Origin: Hydrogenoanaerobacterium sp032017025
GTDB taxonomy: Bacteria; Bacillota; Clostridia; Oscillospirales; Ruminococcaceae
Assembly: GCF_032017025.1 (NCBI RefSeq)
Contig: NZ_DALZQO010000001.1
Location: forward strand, 186,001 to 250,000
Length of the DNA: 64,000 nucleotides
Direction of reading: 5' to 3'
A program made the translations under genes and the position numbers. This document shows, piece after piece, positions 43,551 through 52,145 of the stretch. A model generated the notes under the pieces. The model saw only the letters and a program-made list of their open reading frames with translations, was not told the origin of the DNA and searched no databases. Within the stretch, counting starts at the first letter, position 1; each line of letters begins with the position of its first letter.

Positions 43551-44629
43551 GATGCCTTCCCCCTTTTGCTGACCAGTGACCAAATAAGCAGTACAAACGG
43601 GATGAGCACCGCCAGAAGCGCAACCGGAATGCCCGCCTGCAATGCACCCTGCATCCAGGTAAGATAGTACAGCCTTGATGAAATAATTACTGCGCCACCT
43701 ACCGTTGCAGCTCCACAGATGATCAGCCTCGTTTTTTTGAGACGCTTAGGAATGATATAACCGAGGCATTGCGATGCGAGGTAGAGATAAACCGTTACCT
43801 TTACAAAAGCAATAAATGTCCACAATGTGATGTGCAAAATGTCCAGACGCTGAAAAATCGAAATTTCTGCAATAACTGTGAGCGAGAAGAACGGAAACAT
43901 CTGTGATTTGGCGTAATCGCCCAAACCAACCGTAAGCAGCATTACAAGGTACTCCACTGCAAACAGGCTTAAAATAGTCCAGTATACAAAGTTCTTGTTC
44001 AGGTTCCCTTTGAGATCGGGTGCCAGCAGCAGCCACAGCACTACATCAAAGTTGGCAAAACAGGCACTCAATGCATGCTTTGCCACCGGTGCCACACCGC
44101 CGTACAGCGGGTTTTGCAGGTAGACAAACTCGGCATCGGGAAGAACCGCCACCGAAATAAAAATAATGGAAAACAACGAAATAAAAAACAAAATGGTATT
44201 GACACGGGTAACAGGCTCCAGCCCCATGTATGCCCCATAAACACATACCGCTGTAAAGGTAAGAATGAAGAAAATAGACTTTGTTTCGGGATATACCACC
44301 GATGTGAGCAAAAACTCAAAATTGCTGACGGTATCGGCGGCAATCAGTACGGCATAAAGAAACAGCAGTACGCCCAGTACCTTACCCGCCGGTTTGCTTA
44401 GTTTTAATGCACAATCAATAATGTTGCTTTCTCTGTGGCGATTGAGCAGCAGTGCAGCGGGCAGCAATATCAGTATAAGCAGCAGATAGGCAAACGGCAA
44501 TGCGAGCATAACAGTGGCTGCATTTTGCACGCCCTGCATCTGCGGTACAAACGTAAGCATATTGAATACACGGAACATCACCAGCAGCATGACAATTTGT
44601 TTGCCGTCTATCAGCGTATTTCGAATCAT
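43547..44629 (-). CDS. gerB: Germinant receptor subunit B, GerAB-type permease
   Basis: A 360-residue membrane protein with ten helices of the amino-acid-permease-like GerAB/Spore_permease family, which binds the germinant. The early part is divergent (DGKQIVMLLVMFRVFNMLTF), and features such as GVLLFLYAVLIAADTVSNFE and LPDAEFVYLQNPLYGG fit. The ATG lies ten bases behind GGAGG, one base after the gerA stop. Which amino acid, sugar or nucleoside is sensed cannot be told. Confidence 0.9.
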   Translation of the reverse strand: MIRNTLIDGKQIVMLLVMFRVFNMLTFVPQMQGVQNAATVMLALPFAYLLLILILLPAALLLNRHRESNIIDCALKLSKPAGKVLGVLLFLYAVLIAADTVSNFEFLLTSVVYPETKSIFFILTFTAVCVYGAYMGLEPVTRVNTILFFISLFSIIFISVAVLPDAEFVYLQNPLYGGVAPVAKHALSACFANFDVVLWLLLAPDLKGNLNKNFVYWTILSLFAVEYLVMLLTVGLGDYAKSQMFPFFSLTVIAEISIFQRLDILHITLWTFIAFVKVTVYLYLASQCLGYIIPKRLKKTRLIICGAATVGGAVIISSRLYYLTWMQGALQAGIPVALLAVLIPFVLLIWSLVSKRGKAS

Positions 44630-46180
44630 TTACAGGCTTCCTCCCTTACCGCCGACCTCGCTGCCGGGCAGGTCTTGAACCTTGAGCGTGCGTTTGCCAA
44701 GGGTTTTCCAAGATGCGCGAATCAGCACATCACGAAGATTAAACAGCTTATAGGGCGAGGCGGATGCAGTGGCAGGTACACCGTAAGCATTGAGCGCACA
44801 AAGGTTGACCGATACAACACACAGCATCAGCGTGATGCCGTACATACCGAATAAGCCACCAACTATAATAAATATAAAGCGCAAAATTGTAACCGGCTCG
44901 TAAAGCGAGGGCACCACAAACGAGCTGATAGCGGTAAGCGCCACTACCATAACCATAGGTGCACCAATCAGCCCTGCCGTTACTGCCGCGTCGCCAATTA
45001 CAAGGCCGCCGACAATGCCCACGGCATGCCCAATAGGGCGCGGCAAGCGCAAGCCCGCTTCGCGCATAATCTCATAAATAAGGTGAATGAGCAGTGCCTC
45101 AAACATAAGGGGGAACGGAGTGGTCTCCTCCGAAGCGGCAATGTTAAACAGCAGCGATTCCGGAAAAAGCTCGGGGTGAAAAGTGGCAATTGCAACATAG
45201 GCACCCGGAAGCAGGATGGTAAAAAAGAACGAAACATATTTCATGATGCGGATAAAGCTGGAGTAGAACGGACGGTGGGCATAATCGTCGAGTGTCTGAA
45301 AGTTCTCGCTGAACAGATAGGGCACAATGAGCGCAAACGGCGTGCCGTCCACCAACACCACCACCCTGCCCTCGGCTATTTTGGCGCAAACAGTATCAGG
45401 GCGCTCGGTAACACCAACGTTCGAGAAAATAGACGAAATGTTGGTATCCAGAAACGGCTGGATGTAACCGGAATCCAGCACGATGTCCAGATCGATTTTA
45501 GAGATGCGGCTGCGTACGTCCTCCAAAATTTCGGGAGAAACCATATTGGAGATATAGCACAGACAAAGGTCGGTTTTGCTGGTTTGCCCTGCGCCTGTAA
45601 ACTCAAACACCAGCCGCGATGATTTAATGCGGCGGCGAATAAGCGCCATGTTCGTACGAATCGGCTCAACCAACCCCTCACGCGAGCCGCGCACATTTAC
45701 TTCGGAATCCGGTTCGGAAACGGAACGCGACGCAAAGCCCTGTATTCCCGCAACCACCGCAACGTCAATACCATCAATTAAAATGCCGACAAAGCCGGAC
45801 ATGAGTGCTTTAAACAAATCTCCGAGGGTGTACACCTCTCTTTGCTCGGGAGCAAGCACCGATTCGTAGCGAACCCAATAGAGGAGACTCTGCGGCGTAG
45901 GATTTTCGAGCTGCAGGCTGGTAAGCGGCTCCACCAGCGACTCAGCCATATTAATTGTACTTACCATTCCCTCAAAGGTGAGTATCTGTACCTTCTGCCC
46001 GCAGATGAGCACCTCTTTGTTGGTAAAATCGGCTGTATTGTGCAGTTTTTCTCGTATATTGATCATATTTTGGGATAAATCTTTGACAAGCCTTTCGTCA
46101 TCACCACTCGGTGGCGAGTTTTTTACATACGCTGCGGATGCTGCACGTTCTACGATTTTATCGAGTTTTTTAAAAAACAT
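44630..46180 (-). CDS. gerA: Germinant receptor subunit A, GerA family
   Basis: A 516-residue subunit of the germinant receptor. It has a large N-terminal soluble part (residues 1-280, with VRGSREGLVEPIRTNMALIR and IRRRIKSSRLVFEFTGAGQT) and a C-terminal half with five or six helices. DTNISSIFSNVGVTERPDTV followed by CAKIAEGRVVVLVDGTPFAL is a family signature. All standard domains are present, so the receptor should be functional. Receptor operons are normally transcribed in the forespore by sigma-G; I saw no convincing sigma-G boxes upstream. The start follows GGAGGTG. Confidence 0.95.
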   Translation of the reverse strand: MFFKKLDKIVERAASAAYVKNSPPSGDDERLVKDLSQNMINIREKLHNTADFTNKEVLICGQKVQILTFEGMVSTINMAESLVEPLTSLQLENPTPQSLLYWVRYESVLAPEQREVYTLGDLFKALMSGFVGILIDGIDVAVVAGIQGFASRSVSEPDSEVNVRGSREGLVEPIRTNMALIRRRIKSSRLVFEFTGAGQTSKTDLCLCYISNMVSPEILEDVRSRISKIDLDIVLDSGYIQPFLDTNISSIFSNVGVTERPDTVCAKIAEGRVVVLVDGTPFALIVPYLFSENFQTLDDYAHRPFYSSFIRIMKYVSFFFTILLPGAYVAIATFHPELFPESLLFNIAASEETTPFPLMFEALLIHLIYEIMREAGLRLPRPIGHAVGIVGGLVIGDAAVTAGLIGAPMVMVVALTAISSFVVPSLYEPVTILRFIFIIVGGLFGMYGITLMLCVVSVNLCALNAYGVPATASASPYKLFNLRDVLIRASWKTLGKRTLKVQDLPGSEVGGKGGSL

Positions 46181-46260
46181 TTGTTTGCACCTCCGGCAAA
46201 ATTACATTTTGCATACCCTAATCATTGCCAATTTCCGGCCATTTATGTTTCATAGGCATA

Positions 46261-46297
46261 AAAAAACATCACGCTCAAATACTAGTCGTGATGTTTT
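46261..46297. terminator. Hairpin in the gerA/DUF421 divergent region
   Basis: AACATCACG and CGTGATGTT pair around 13 bases, with an A run on the left and a T run on the right, so it looks like a bidirectional terminator. Its place between two divergent starts, 32 bp before the DUF421 start, is odd for a simple terminator. Confidence 0.5.
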
Positions 46298-46328
46298 ATC
46301 GTTTTATTTTTGGTTAGGAGGCGGCATT

Positions 46329-47039
46329 GTGTCGATATTTTTTCTGCGTACCATCATTCTATACGTCGTCATTGTCTTCTCCCTGCGCATTATGGGTAAA
46401 CGCCACCTCGGTGAGTTGCAACCTTCGGAATTTGTGATTGCAATCATGATATCCAACATTGCCACACTACCCATAGAGGATACCAACATTCCGCTCGTTG
46501 CCGGAATTGTCCCCATCCTCACACTGGTGAGTTTTGAGGTGATTATGTCATCCATTGGACTAAAGTGTAAGATGGTGCGCAAGCTTATTTCGGGCAACCC
46601 TATTATCCTTATCCGTGACGGAGTGATTGATCAAGAAAAGATGCGCGAGCTGCGTTACAGCATTGACGATTTGATGGAGCAGCTGCGCAGCAAGGATGTA
46701 TTTGACATCTCGGAGGTTGCGTATGCAATTGTGGAAACCACGGGGCAGCTAAGCGTTTTTCAAAAATTTCCGTCACGTATCACCACAAACCAAGATTTAA
46801 ACGTTCCCGAGCCACGCTGCGCAGACTCCCCGCCAATGGTGCTCATCAGCGACGGGGAATTGATTGTGGATACGCTTAACTATTGCAACCTACGCAAGGA
46901 GTGGCTGGAAAAAACGCTAAGGGAGCAGGGTGTGGAGCAAAAAGATGTTTTTATTATGACCTGTAACCGTGCAGCAAATTACCACTTAGTTTTACGTGAT
47001 AAAAAAAGCCCTGCCAAAAAAGGCGGTGGCGGTGCATGA
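46329..47039 (+). CDS. DUF421 (YetF-like) membrane protein
   Basis: A 236-residue protein with two or three N-terminal helices and a soluble DUF421 domain. RIMGKRHLGELQPSEFVIAI and SGNPIILIRDGVIDQEKMRE are the family marks. The GTG at 46329 lies behind AGGAGGCGG and gives a normal-length protein (VSIFFLRTIILYVVIVFSLR); the open frame continues upstream to 45978 without similarity and overlaps gerA, so it is rejected. YetF-type proteins are common near sporulation and envelope genes but their role is unclear. The end overlaps the next gene by four bases (ATGA), which supports a functional pair. Confidence 0.9.
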   Translation: MSIFFLRTIILYVVIVFSLRIMGKRHLGELQPSEFVIAIMISNIATLPIEDTNIPLVAGIVPILTLVSFEVIMSSIGLKCKMVRKLISGNPIILIRDGVIDQEKMRELRYSIDDLMEQLRSKDVFDISEVAYAIVETTGQLSVFQKFPSRITTNQDLNVPEPRCADSPPMVLISDGELIVDTLNYCNLRKEWLEKTLREQGVEQKDVFIMTCNRAANYHLVLRDKKSPAKKGGGGA

Positions 47040-47416
47040 AGCGGCTGATTATCTCGCTTTTGATGGTTGCACTGATTATTACATTCAGCATTATTAATTC
47101 CATAACGCTTTATAAAATTCGAATTGAGCTTTCCGACTATCTTGAAGGTATGTCGCAAAAATTGGAAAGTGGGTCTATGCAGGAGGTTATGGAAGATGCG
47201 CAGAAGTTTAAAGAACTGTGGCACGACCGCGAAGAAAAGCTAGTACGGTTCATCCGGCATTCGGACCTGGAGCAGATTACATGGGACTCTGCACGGCTGC
47301 CGGAACTCGCCAAATACGGTGATATTGCCGAGCTAGCTGCAGAGATCAAACGGATACAACTGCAGGTGGACCACCTCTGGGAGACGCAAATCCCCCGTTT
47401 TCGCACTGTTTTTTAA
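47036..47416 (+). CDS. DUF4363 family protein
   Basis: A 126-residue protein with one N-terminal helix (LLMVALIITFSIINSITLY, about residues 7-25) and a helical outside domain rich in Glu and Lys (KLESGSMQEVMEDAQKFKEL). Small proteins of this kind directly behind DUF421 genes belong to DUF4363; function is unknown. The ATG overlaps the DUF421 stop, so translation is coupled. A terminator follows about 90 bp downstream. Confidence 0.8.
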   Translation: MKRLIISLLMVALIITFSIINSITLYKIRIELSDYLEGMSQKLESGSMQEVMEDAQKFKELWHDREEKLVRFIRHSDLEQITWDSARLPELAKYGDIAELAAEIKRIQLQVDHLWETQIPRFRTVF

Positions 47417-47502
47417 TTTCATCCTATCCTATTAGGTTCAAAAGTTATAGGAAGTTCTATGACACTGATGCTTCTTTTAAAAAACAGAAACAGGTTATCA
47501 GC

Positions 47503-47539
47503 AGCTCTCTGAAAGCCATTGTACTTTAGGGAGCTTTTT
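47503..47539 (+). terminator. Terminator after the DUF4363 gene
   Basis: AGCTCTCTGAAAG pairs with CTTTAGGGAGCT around a short loop and is followed by TTTTTG on the plus strand. Confidence 0.65.
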
Positions 47540-47582
47540 GATTGTGCCGCCATTATCATTCTATTTTCCGTAAAGAAAAGAT

Positions 47583-47622
47583 AAAAGCTGCCGAGTGCCC
47601 TCACGGACATTTGACAGCTTTT
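47583..47622 (-). terminator. Terminator after tRNA-Ala
   Basis: AAAAGCTG and CAGCTTTT pair on the minus strand and run into ATCTTTT, about ten bases after the tRNA CCA end. Confidence 0.65.
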
Positions 47623-47631
47623 AACAACGAT

Positions 47632-47707
47632 TGGTGGACCCAAGGAGGATCGAACTCCCGACCTTACGGATGCGAACCGTACGCGCTCCCAGCTGCGCTA
47701 TGGGCCC
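47632..47707 (-). tRNA. tRNA-Ala (anticodon CGC)
   Basis: The minus strand folds into a standard 76-base cloverleaf with encoded CCA. The acceptor stem pairs GGGCCCA with TGGGTCC, including the G3-U70 wobble that marks alanine tRNAs. The anticodon loop is TTCGCAT between TACGG and CCGTA, giving anticodon CGC for GCG codons. The T loop TTCGATC is normal. A TATAAT lies eight bases upstream of the 5' end. Codon GCG is otherwise read by wobble of UGC in many bacteria, so this is an extra isoacceptor. Confidence 0.96.
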
Positions 47708-47780
47708 AAAACCAGATTATAACAACGAAAATTATTATAATCCTTTTATGCATAAAAAGCAAGACGTAACTGGAACTATT

Positions 47781-47999
47781 TTATAAAATTTTTACTTGCT
47801 CATTATTAACCCAGACACCATACAGAGCCTGTTCACTTGCGTAATTTTGCACTACCACATTATGTTTGCCCACTTTTACACCTCCGCACAAATCTAGTAC
47901 AATCTGCACTAAAAATACTGCAGCAAGTTTGTCAACAATTAATAGGAAAACAACGCGACGGATTCGCCGCCTCGCTATTGGCGCGCAACCTATTTTCAA
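47781..47999 (-). CDS. Possible small membrane protein behind ecfT
   Basis: A 72-residue frame starting at a TTG that overlaps the ecfT stop by four bases (TTGA), the same coupling type seen at gerC. It has a basic N-terminus (RRRIRR), one hydrophobic helix (VVFLLIVDKLAAVFLVQIVL) and a short polar tail. I know no family for it. The coupling favours a real gene; the lack of a clear ribosome site and recognisable family counts against it. Confidence 0.3.
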   Translation of the reverse strand: MKIGCAPIARRRIRRVVFLLIVDKLAAVFLVQIVLDLCGGVKVGKHNVVVQNYASEQALYGVWVNNEQVKIL

Positions 48000-48829
48000 A
48001 GAAACGGGTTGTAAAAACGGTTACCATCGTAAAACGTAATCACCAGCGAACTGACCATAACAACAGTAACAAACGCAATGGCAATAAAGTCGCGTGCTCT
48101 AAACGGGCGCTGATTGTACCAGGTGCGCTTGTTGTGCTTGCCGAAGCCGCGCAGTTCCATTGCATTAGAGATAACCTCAATTCGTGTGAGGCTGGAAAGA
48201 ATGAGCGGCATCAGGATGGCTGCCGCGTTTTTCAAGCGTGTGCTCAGCTTCTCTTTTTTGGAGAGGTCGATTCCCCTCGCCTGCTGTGCCTGCGAAATGT
48301 TGTGGAAGTCTCGCTGTATATCCGGTACATAGCGCAGCGCGATTGACACCGAATAGCCTACACGGTAGCTCACACCGATGGAGCTGAGCGACGACGCAAA
48401 CTCACTGGGGTCGGTGGCGACGATGAACAGCAGCGCAATGGGGATAACCGTAAAATATTTGAGTGATACATTGAACATATAAAAAAGCTGCTCAAGCGTG
48501 ACATGATAAGGCCCTACCAGATGAAACAGCAGGTGCCTTGTGCCGTAGATGCGTACGCCCTCCTCAGGGGCAAAAAAGAAGATGGCGAGGTTGTTGAGAA
48601 TAAGGAACGTAAGCATAAACGCAAGCGCAAAAGATACCTCATGAAACTTAATTTTAGAGAGCAAAAAGATACCCACACTCATCGCGAACATTGCCAAAAG
48701 CACACGAGTATCGTAGGTAAACATTGCACCGATGCTCCAAAAAAAGAAGCCAATCAGCTTGGTTGTGCCGGTAAGGCTGTGTATCACCGAACGGCGGTTA
48801 ATGTACGAAAGGGATGCTTTCACTGCCAT
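47996..48829 (-). CDS. ecfT: ECF transporter T component (EcfT)
   Basis: The membrane coupling subunit of an energy-coupling-factor vitamin/metabolite importer. 277 residues with about five helices; the cytoplasmic coupling helices carry the Ala-Arg-Gly motif in QAQQARGIDLSKKEKL (about residue 188), which contacts the ATPases. The second motif lies in NAMELRGFGKHNKRTWYN. It starts where the ATPase gene stops (position 48829), so the genes are coupled. Together with the fused ATPase and the UPF0397 S component it forms a dedicated ECF unit. Confidence 0.92.
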   Translation of the reverse strand: MAVKASLSYINRRSVIHSLTGTTKLIGFFFWSIGAMFTYDTRVLLAMFAMSVGIFLLSKIKFHEVSFALAFMLTFLILNNLAIFFFAPEEGVRIYGTRHLLFHLVGPYHVTLEQLFYMFNVSLKYFTVIPIALLFIVATDPSEFASSLSSIGVSYRVGYSVSIALRYVPDIQRDFHNISQAQQARGIDLSKKEKLSTRLKNAAAILMPLILSSLTRIEVISNAMELRGFGKHNKRTWYNQRPFRARDFIAIAFVTVVMVSSLVITFYDGNRFYNPFL

Positions 48830-50535
48830 TAGCCTCTCACCTGCCTGTCGTAATCAATAAAGCGCTGCACAAATTCACGCGGCTCGGCAATACCGCACCG
48901 TTCGGCAAGCGTAAACAGCGACGTTTCCTTTAGCGACGCCTGCTCAATAATCTGTGGGCTCGTGAGCACCGCGGCGGCGGTATCATCGGCAACAATTTCG
49001 CCGTCGGCAAACACTATGGCCCGCGGTGTATACTCCTGCATCAGGTGCATGTCGTGGGTAATCATAATCACGGTCACACCTTGTGCATTGAGGGTGCGTA
49101 AAAACTCCATAATCTCGGTATAATGGCGAAAATCCTGGCCTGCGGTGGGCTCATCCAAAATGATGATCTCTGGAGACATCACAAGCACAGACGCAATGGT
49201 AACGCGCTTTTTCTGCCCAAAGCTGAGGGCGGATATCGGCCATTTGCGGAACTGGTGCAGCCCGCAAATCTTCAGTGTCTCCTCTACGCGGCGTGCGATC
49301 TCCTCAGGCGGCAGATTTTGCGAGGCAAGCCCCATGGCAACCTCGTCAAAGATCATGTTTTTTGAAATCATCTGGTTGGGGTTTTGCATGACATAGCCAA
49401 TGTGCTGAGCACGCTCTTTGATGGTATCCCCCGCAAGGTCTTTTCCGCCGAGTAAAATACGGCCTTTGTTCTGCTTTTCAAAGCCACAAATCAGCTTAGA
49501 CATGGTGCTTTTGCCCGCCCCGTTTCTGCCGACAATGCTCACCATTTCGCCCTTATGCACGCAAAAAGAATTATCGTGTAAAATTTGGTGCTGTTCGGTA
49601 TAGCCAAACGAAACATGTTCTACCTCAAGCAATGGCTCGCCCAGTTTTTCGGGTACTGCGGGAGGTGTGGAACGGAACCACTGCTGTACCTTATCTACAC
49701 AACTCTCGTCAAGCCGGATGGTATCGATGTGTCCGGCTTTCATATCAGGCGTGATGGTACAGCCCGTATATTTAAGCGCCGTGATATAAAGCGGTTCACG
49801 AATTCCGCTTTCGATGAGCAGATTGCCCGAAAGTAGCTCATCGGGGTGCAGGTCAGCAACAATTCTGCCCTCATTCATCAAAATCACGCGGTCAATATCG
49901 CGGTAGAGTACGTCTTCTAGGCGGTGTTCAATGATTACAATGGTGGTGTTCGTCTTTTTTTGGATGCGGTCAATCAAGTCTATGGTTTGCTTTCCGGTAG
50001 CAGGGTCAAGGTTTGCGAGCGGTTCATCGAACAACAGAATTTCCACATTGTCTACCATCACACCGGCGAGCGAAACGCGCTGTTTCTGCCCGCCCGAAAG
50101 CTCATGCGGGGCGTAGGCAAGGTGGTTGTGGATGTCCACCAGCTTTGCCACCTCTGCGGTGCGCTCAACCAGTTCGTCATGCGGCATACAGTCGTTTTCC
50201 AGCGCAAAGGCGATATCTTCACCAACAGTCAATCCAATAAACTGGCCGTCAGGGTCCTGCAATACCGTGCCAACCAGCTTGGACAGTTCAAAGATGCTTT
50301 GCTCTTTGGCAACTTTATCCAGAATGGTAAGCCTACCGGTGCTTTCACCGGGGTAAGAAAATGGGATAAGCCCGTTGATGCAGTGCGCCAAGGTACTTTT
50401 GCCCGATCCGGAGGGGCCTGCAACGAGCACCTTTTCTCCCTCATATATCGTAAGGTTTATATCGTACAGCGTAGGCTCTGCCTGAGCATTGTACTGAAAT
50501 CCAAAATTTTCAAAGGTAATAACGGGTTTTTTCAT
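48829..50535 (-). CDS. Fused ECF transporter ATPase (two ABC domains)
   Basis: A 568-residue double ATPase, equal to EcfA plus EcfA' in one chain (YkoD type). The first domain has GPSGSGKST, LSGGQKQRVSLAG and ILLFDEPLANLDP; the second has GRNGAGKST, LSFGQKKRVTIASVL and IIILDEPTAGQD. Both sites look complete, with switch histidines in IVIIEHR and VIMITHD. The ATG lies behind AAAGGAG. A hairpin separates it from the S-component gene upstream. Dedicated ATPases beside S and T genes mean a group I ECF transporter. Confidence 0.93.
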   Translation of the reverse strand: MKKPVITFENFGFQYNAQAEPTLYDINLTIYEGEKVLVAGPSGSGKSTLAHCINGLIPFSYPGESTGRLTILDKVAKEQSIFELSKLVGTVLQDPDGQFIGLTVGEDIAFALENDCMPHDELVERTAEVAKLVDIHNHLAYAPHELSGGQKQRVSLAGVMVDNVEILLFDEPLANLDPATGKQTIDLIDRIQKKTNTTIVIIEHRLEDVLYRDIDRVILMNEGRIVADLHPDELLSGNLLIESGIREPLYITALKYTGCTITPDMKAGHIDTIRLDESCVDKVQQWFRSTPPAVPEKLGEPLLEVEHVSFGYTEQHQILHDNSFCVHKGEMVSIVGRNGAGKSTMSKLICGFEKQNKGRILLGGKDLAGDTIKERAQHIGYVMQNPNQMISKNMIFDEVAMGLASQNLPPEEIARRVEETLKICGLHQFRKWPISALSFGQKKRVTIASVLVMSPEIIILDEPTAGQDFRHYTEIMEFLRTLNAQGVTVIMITHDMHLMQEYTPRAIVFADGEIVADDTAAAVLTSPQIIEQASLKETSLFTLAERCGIAEPREFVQRFIDYDRQVRG

Positions 50536-50596
50536 AGAATTCTCCTTTCAAGAAGGAAATGGTGTGTTGGGAGGAGTAAGCATATGCAGTTAGAAA

Positions 50597-50626
50597 CACA
50601 GCCGGAGATAAAAATCTCCGGCTGTG
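50597..50626. terminator. Perfect 12-bp hairpin between the ECF S and ATPase genes
   Basis: CACAGCCGGAGA and TCTCCGGCTGTG pair around a six-base loop, with TTTCT following on the minus strand. It probably acts as a partial terminator or stability hairpin, giving more S component than ATPase. Confidence 0.65.
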
Positions 50627-50653
50627 CATCAACCGCCTGGATGATATGTAGGG

Positions 50654-51199
50654 CTATTCTTTGGACAAAGAACCCTTTTTCGTTCTGGTTTTTGCATAAG
50701 CAATCATCAGTAGAGTGCCGACGATTGCAACGCTGACTGCGTTCATAATGCCTGCAAAAATGCCCTGTGCAAACACTTTATCAGCCGGCTCAGCGTAGAT
50801 CAAAATATCGAGCCCGGGGGCAACGAGCAAAAATGCTACCGCATTTGCAATTATCTGTACAACGTTGAACGTAATGATTTCTTTTTTACCGAAGTTACCA
50901 GATTCCAAATCGATCTTCTTCGCCGCAAAGCCGATGACTAAGCCAACGACAGCAGATGCGATAATCCAGCTCCACCACGGGGAGCCCCATGACAGGTCAA
51001 TAAGGGTGTGACCGATTAAACCGATCAGCAAACCTGCAACCGGACCATACATCACCGCAAACAATGCAAGAACCGCATACTGAATGTTAATGGTGGTATT
51101 GGGAATCGGGCTGGGAATAGCGACAAAGCGGCCGAGTACAAAGAAAATCGCCGCGCCAATACCGATGGCAACAATGGTTTTGATGGGTGTTTTTTTCAT
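50654..51199 (-). CDS. ECF transporter S component, UPF0397 family
   Basis: Substrate-binding membrane subunit. 181 residues with five or six helices. The N-terminal half (IPSPIPNTTINIQYAVLALF, then MYGPVAGLLIGLIGHTLIDL) and the W-rich WGSPWWSWIIAS are the marks of UPF0397, and the C-terminal end AKTRTKKGSLSKE is also typical. The transported substrate of UPF0397 proteins is not settled to my knowledge. The gene lies between a SAM hydroxide adenosyltransferase and the ATPase, so the cargo may be adenosine- or methionine-related, or a thiamine-like compound; this is inference. Confidence 0.9.
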   Translation of the reverse strand: MKKTPIKTIVAIGIGAAIFFVLGRFVAIPSPIPNTTINIQYAVLALFAVMYGPVAGLLIGLIGHTLIDLSWGSPWWSWIIASAVVGLVIGFAAKKIDLESGNFGKKEIITFNVVQIIANAVAFLLVAPGLDILIYAEPADKVFAQGIFAGIMNAVSVAIVGTLLMIAYAKTRTKKGSLSKE

Positions 51200-51253
51200 G
51201 ATACTTCCTCCTCAAACTCTATATTCAGCGGACATACTCCGCCAAAACACAAT

Positions 51254-52108
51254 TTATTCGTATACCACCCTGGGTGCTTTACGAATGGTAATGCGCCAGC
51301 TTGTACCGGTTCCGATGTTGTATGCCTTTGCAAAGCTGCCCTGATTGATGGCAACTGCCAGACAGTCGAGGCTGTTGACATACATCATAGGCTCGCCCAC
51401 ATTGACATCAGCAAAGCTTTTTACAAAAGTGAGGATATTCTTATAGAGTGCGCGGGTATCGTTTTCAATGGTGATTTCCACCCTGCCGCCGTGCTTCACA
51501 CCCAGCTTTAAGAACATTTCGCGGCTGATATTGGTCCACAGGCTGCCGAAGCGTACATCCAGCACATCAATGGTGCCGGAAACCGCATCATTTTCGAGAA
51601 TTGCTTCCACAACCGGAAGCTCGACCACATTTTCTAAATCAACCTCAGGGCCGACACCCTCAAATTCAATCACGCCGGATGCCAGACGCGCCCCGGTATA
51701 GGCATAAATGTCACGCCCGTGGAAGGTGTAGCTTTCACCGGAATTCGGCAAACGGTTGATTTGTTCATCAATCACGCGCGCCGCGGTAAGCCCACACATC
51801 CGCTTTACATGGGTGAGCGTACCGTTATCGGGTGTGATAATATACTGGCCGGTGACTGTTTTCACAACGATGCTGCGGCGGTTGGAGCCAACGCCCGGAT
51901 CAACCACCGAAACAAACACCGAACCCTCGGGCCAATAGGCAAGGGTTTGAATCAGGCGGTAAGACGCCTCCCAAATGTTATATTGCGGAATCTCATGGGT
52001 GAGGTCGCTGACATGCAGCTCGGGGCTTACCGAATAAGCAACGCCGTACATCGCGCTCACCGCACCGTCGCAGGTACCAAAATCGGTCTGTATAATAAGC
52101 GGTTTCAT
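51254..52108 (-). CDS. SAM hydroxide adenosyltransferase (DUF62 family)
   Basis: Family members split S-adenosylmethionine with water into adenosine and methionine. The 284-residue form starts at the ATG at 52108 (MKPLIIQTDFGTCDGAVSAM) behind AGAGGTG; the longer open frame to 52192 has no similarity and overlaps the promoter. VSVVDPGVGSNRRSIVVK carries the conserved Asp-Arg region, and the His of the Asp-Arg-His triad fits FHGRDIYAY. The Ser/Thr pattern is that of hydrolases rather than chlorinases, but I cannot prove it. It is the first gene of the ECF operon, under a promoter with a 19-bp dyad. Confidence 0.9.
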   Translation of the reverse strand: MKPLIIQTDFGTCDGAVSAMYGVAYSVSPELHVSDLTHEIPQYNIWEASYRLIQTLAYWPEGSVFVSVVDPGVGSNRRSIVVKTVTGQYIITPDNGTLTHVKRMCGLTAARVIDEQINRLPNSGESYTFHGRDIYAYTGARLASGVIEFEGVGPEVDLENVVELPVVEAILENDAVSGTIDVLDVRFGSLWTNISREMFLKLGVKHGGRVEITIENDTRALYKNILTFVKSFADVNVGEPMMYVNSLDCLAVAINQGSFAKAYNIGTGTSWRITIRKAPRVVYE

Positions 52109-52145
52109 TTGTATTAAGCACCTCTTGATATAACAATTTTTGTTA

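Noticed and set aside
43551..43583. ATG start of gerC at 43583
   Set aside because: Would add a polar stretch before the signal peptide and a larger overlap with gerB; the TTG at 43550 gives a TTGA overlap and a compact lipoprotein signal.
45978..46328. Long N-terminal extension of the DUF421 protein
   Set aside because: Runs antisense through gerA, lacks similarity, and the GTG at 46329 has a strong ribosome site.
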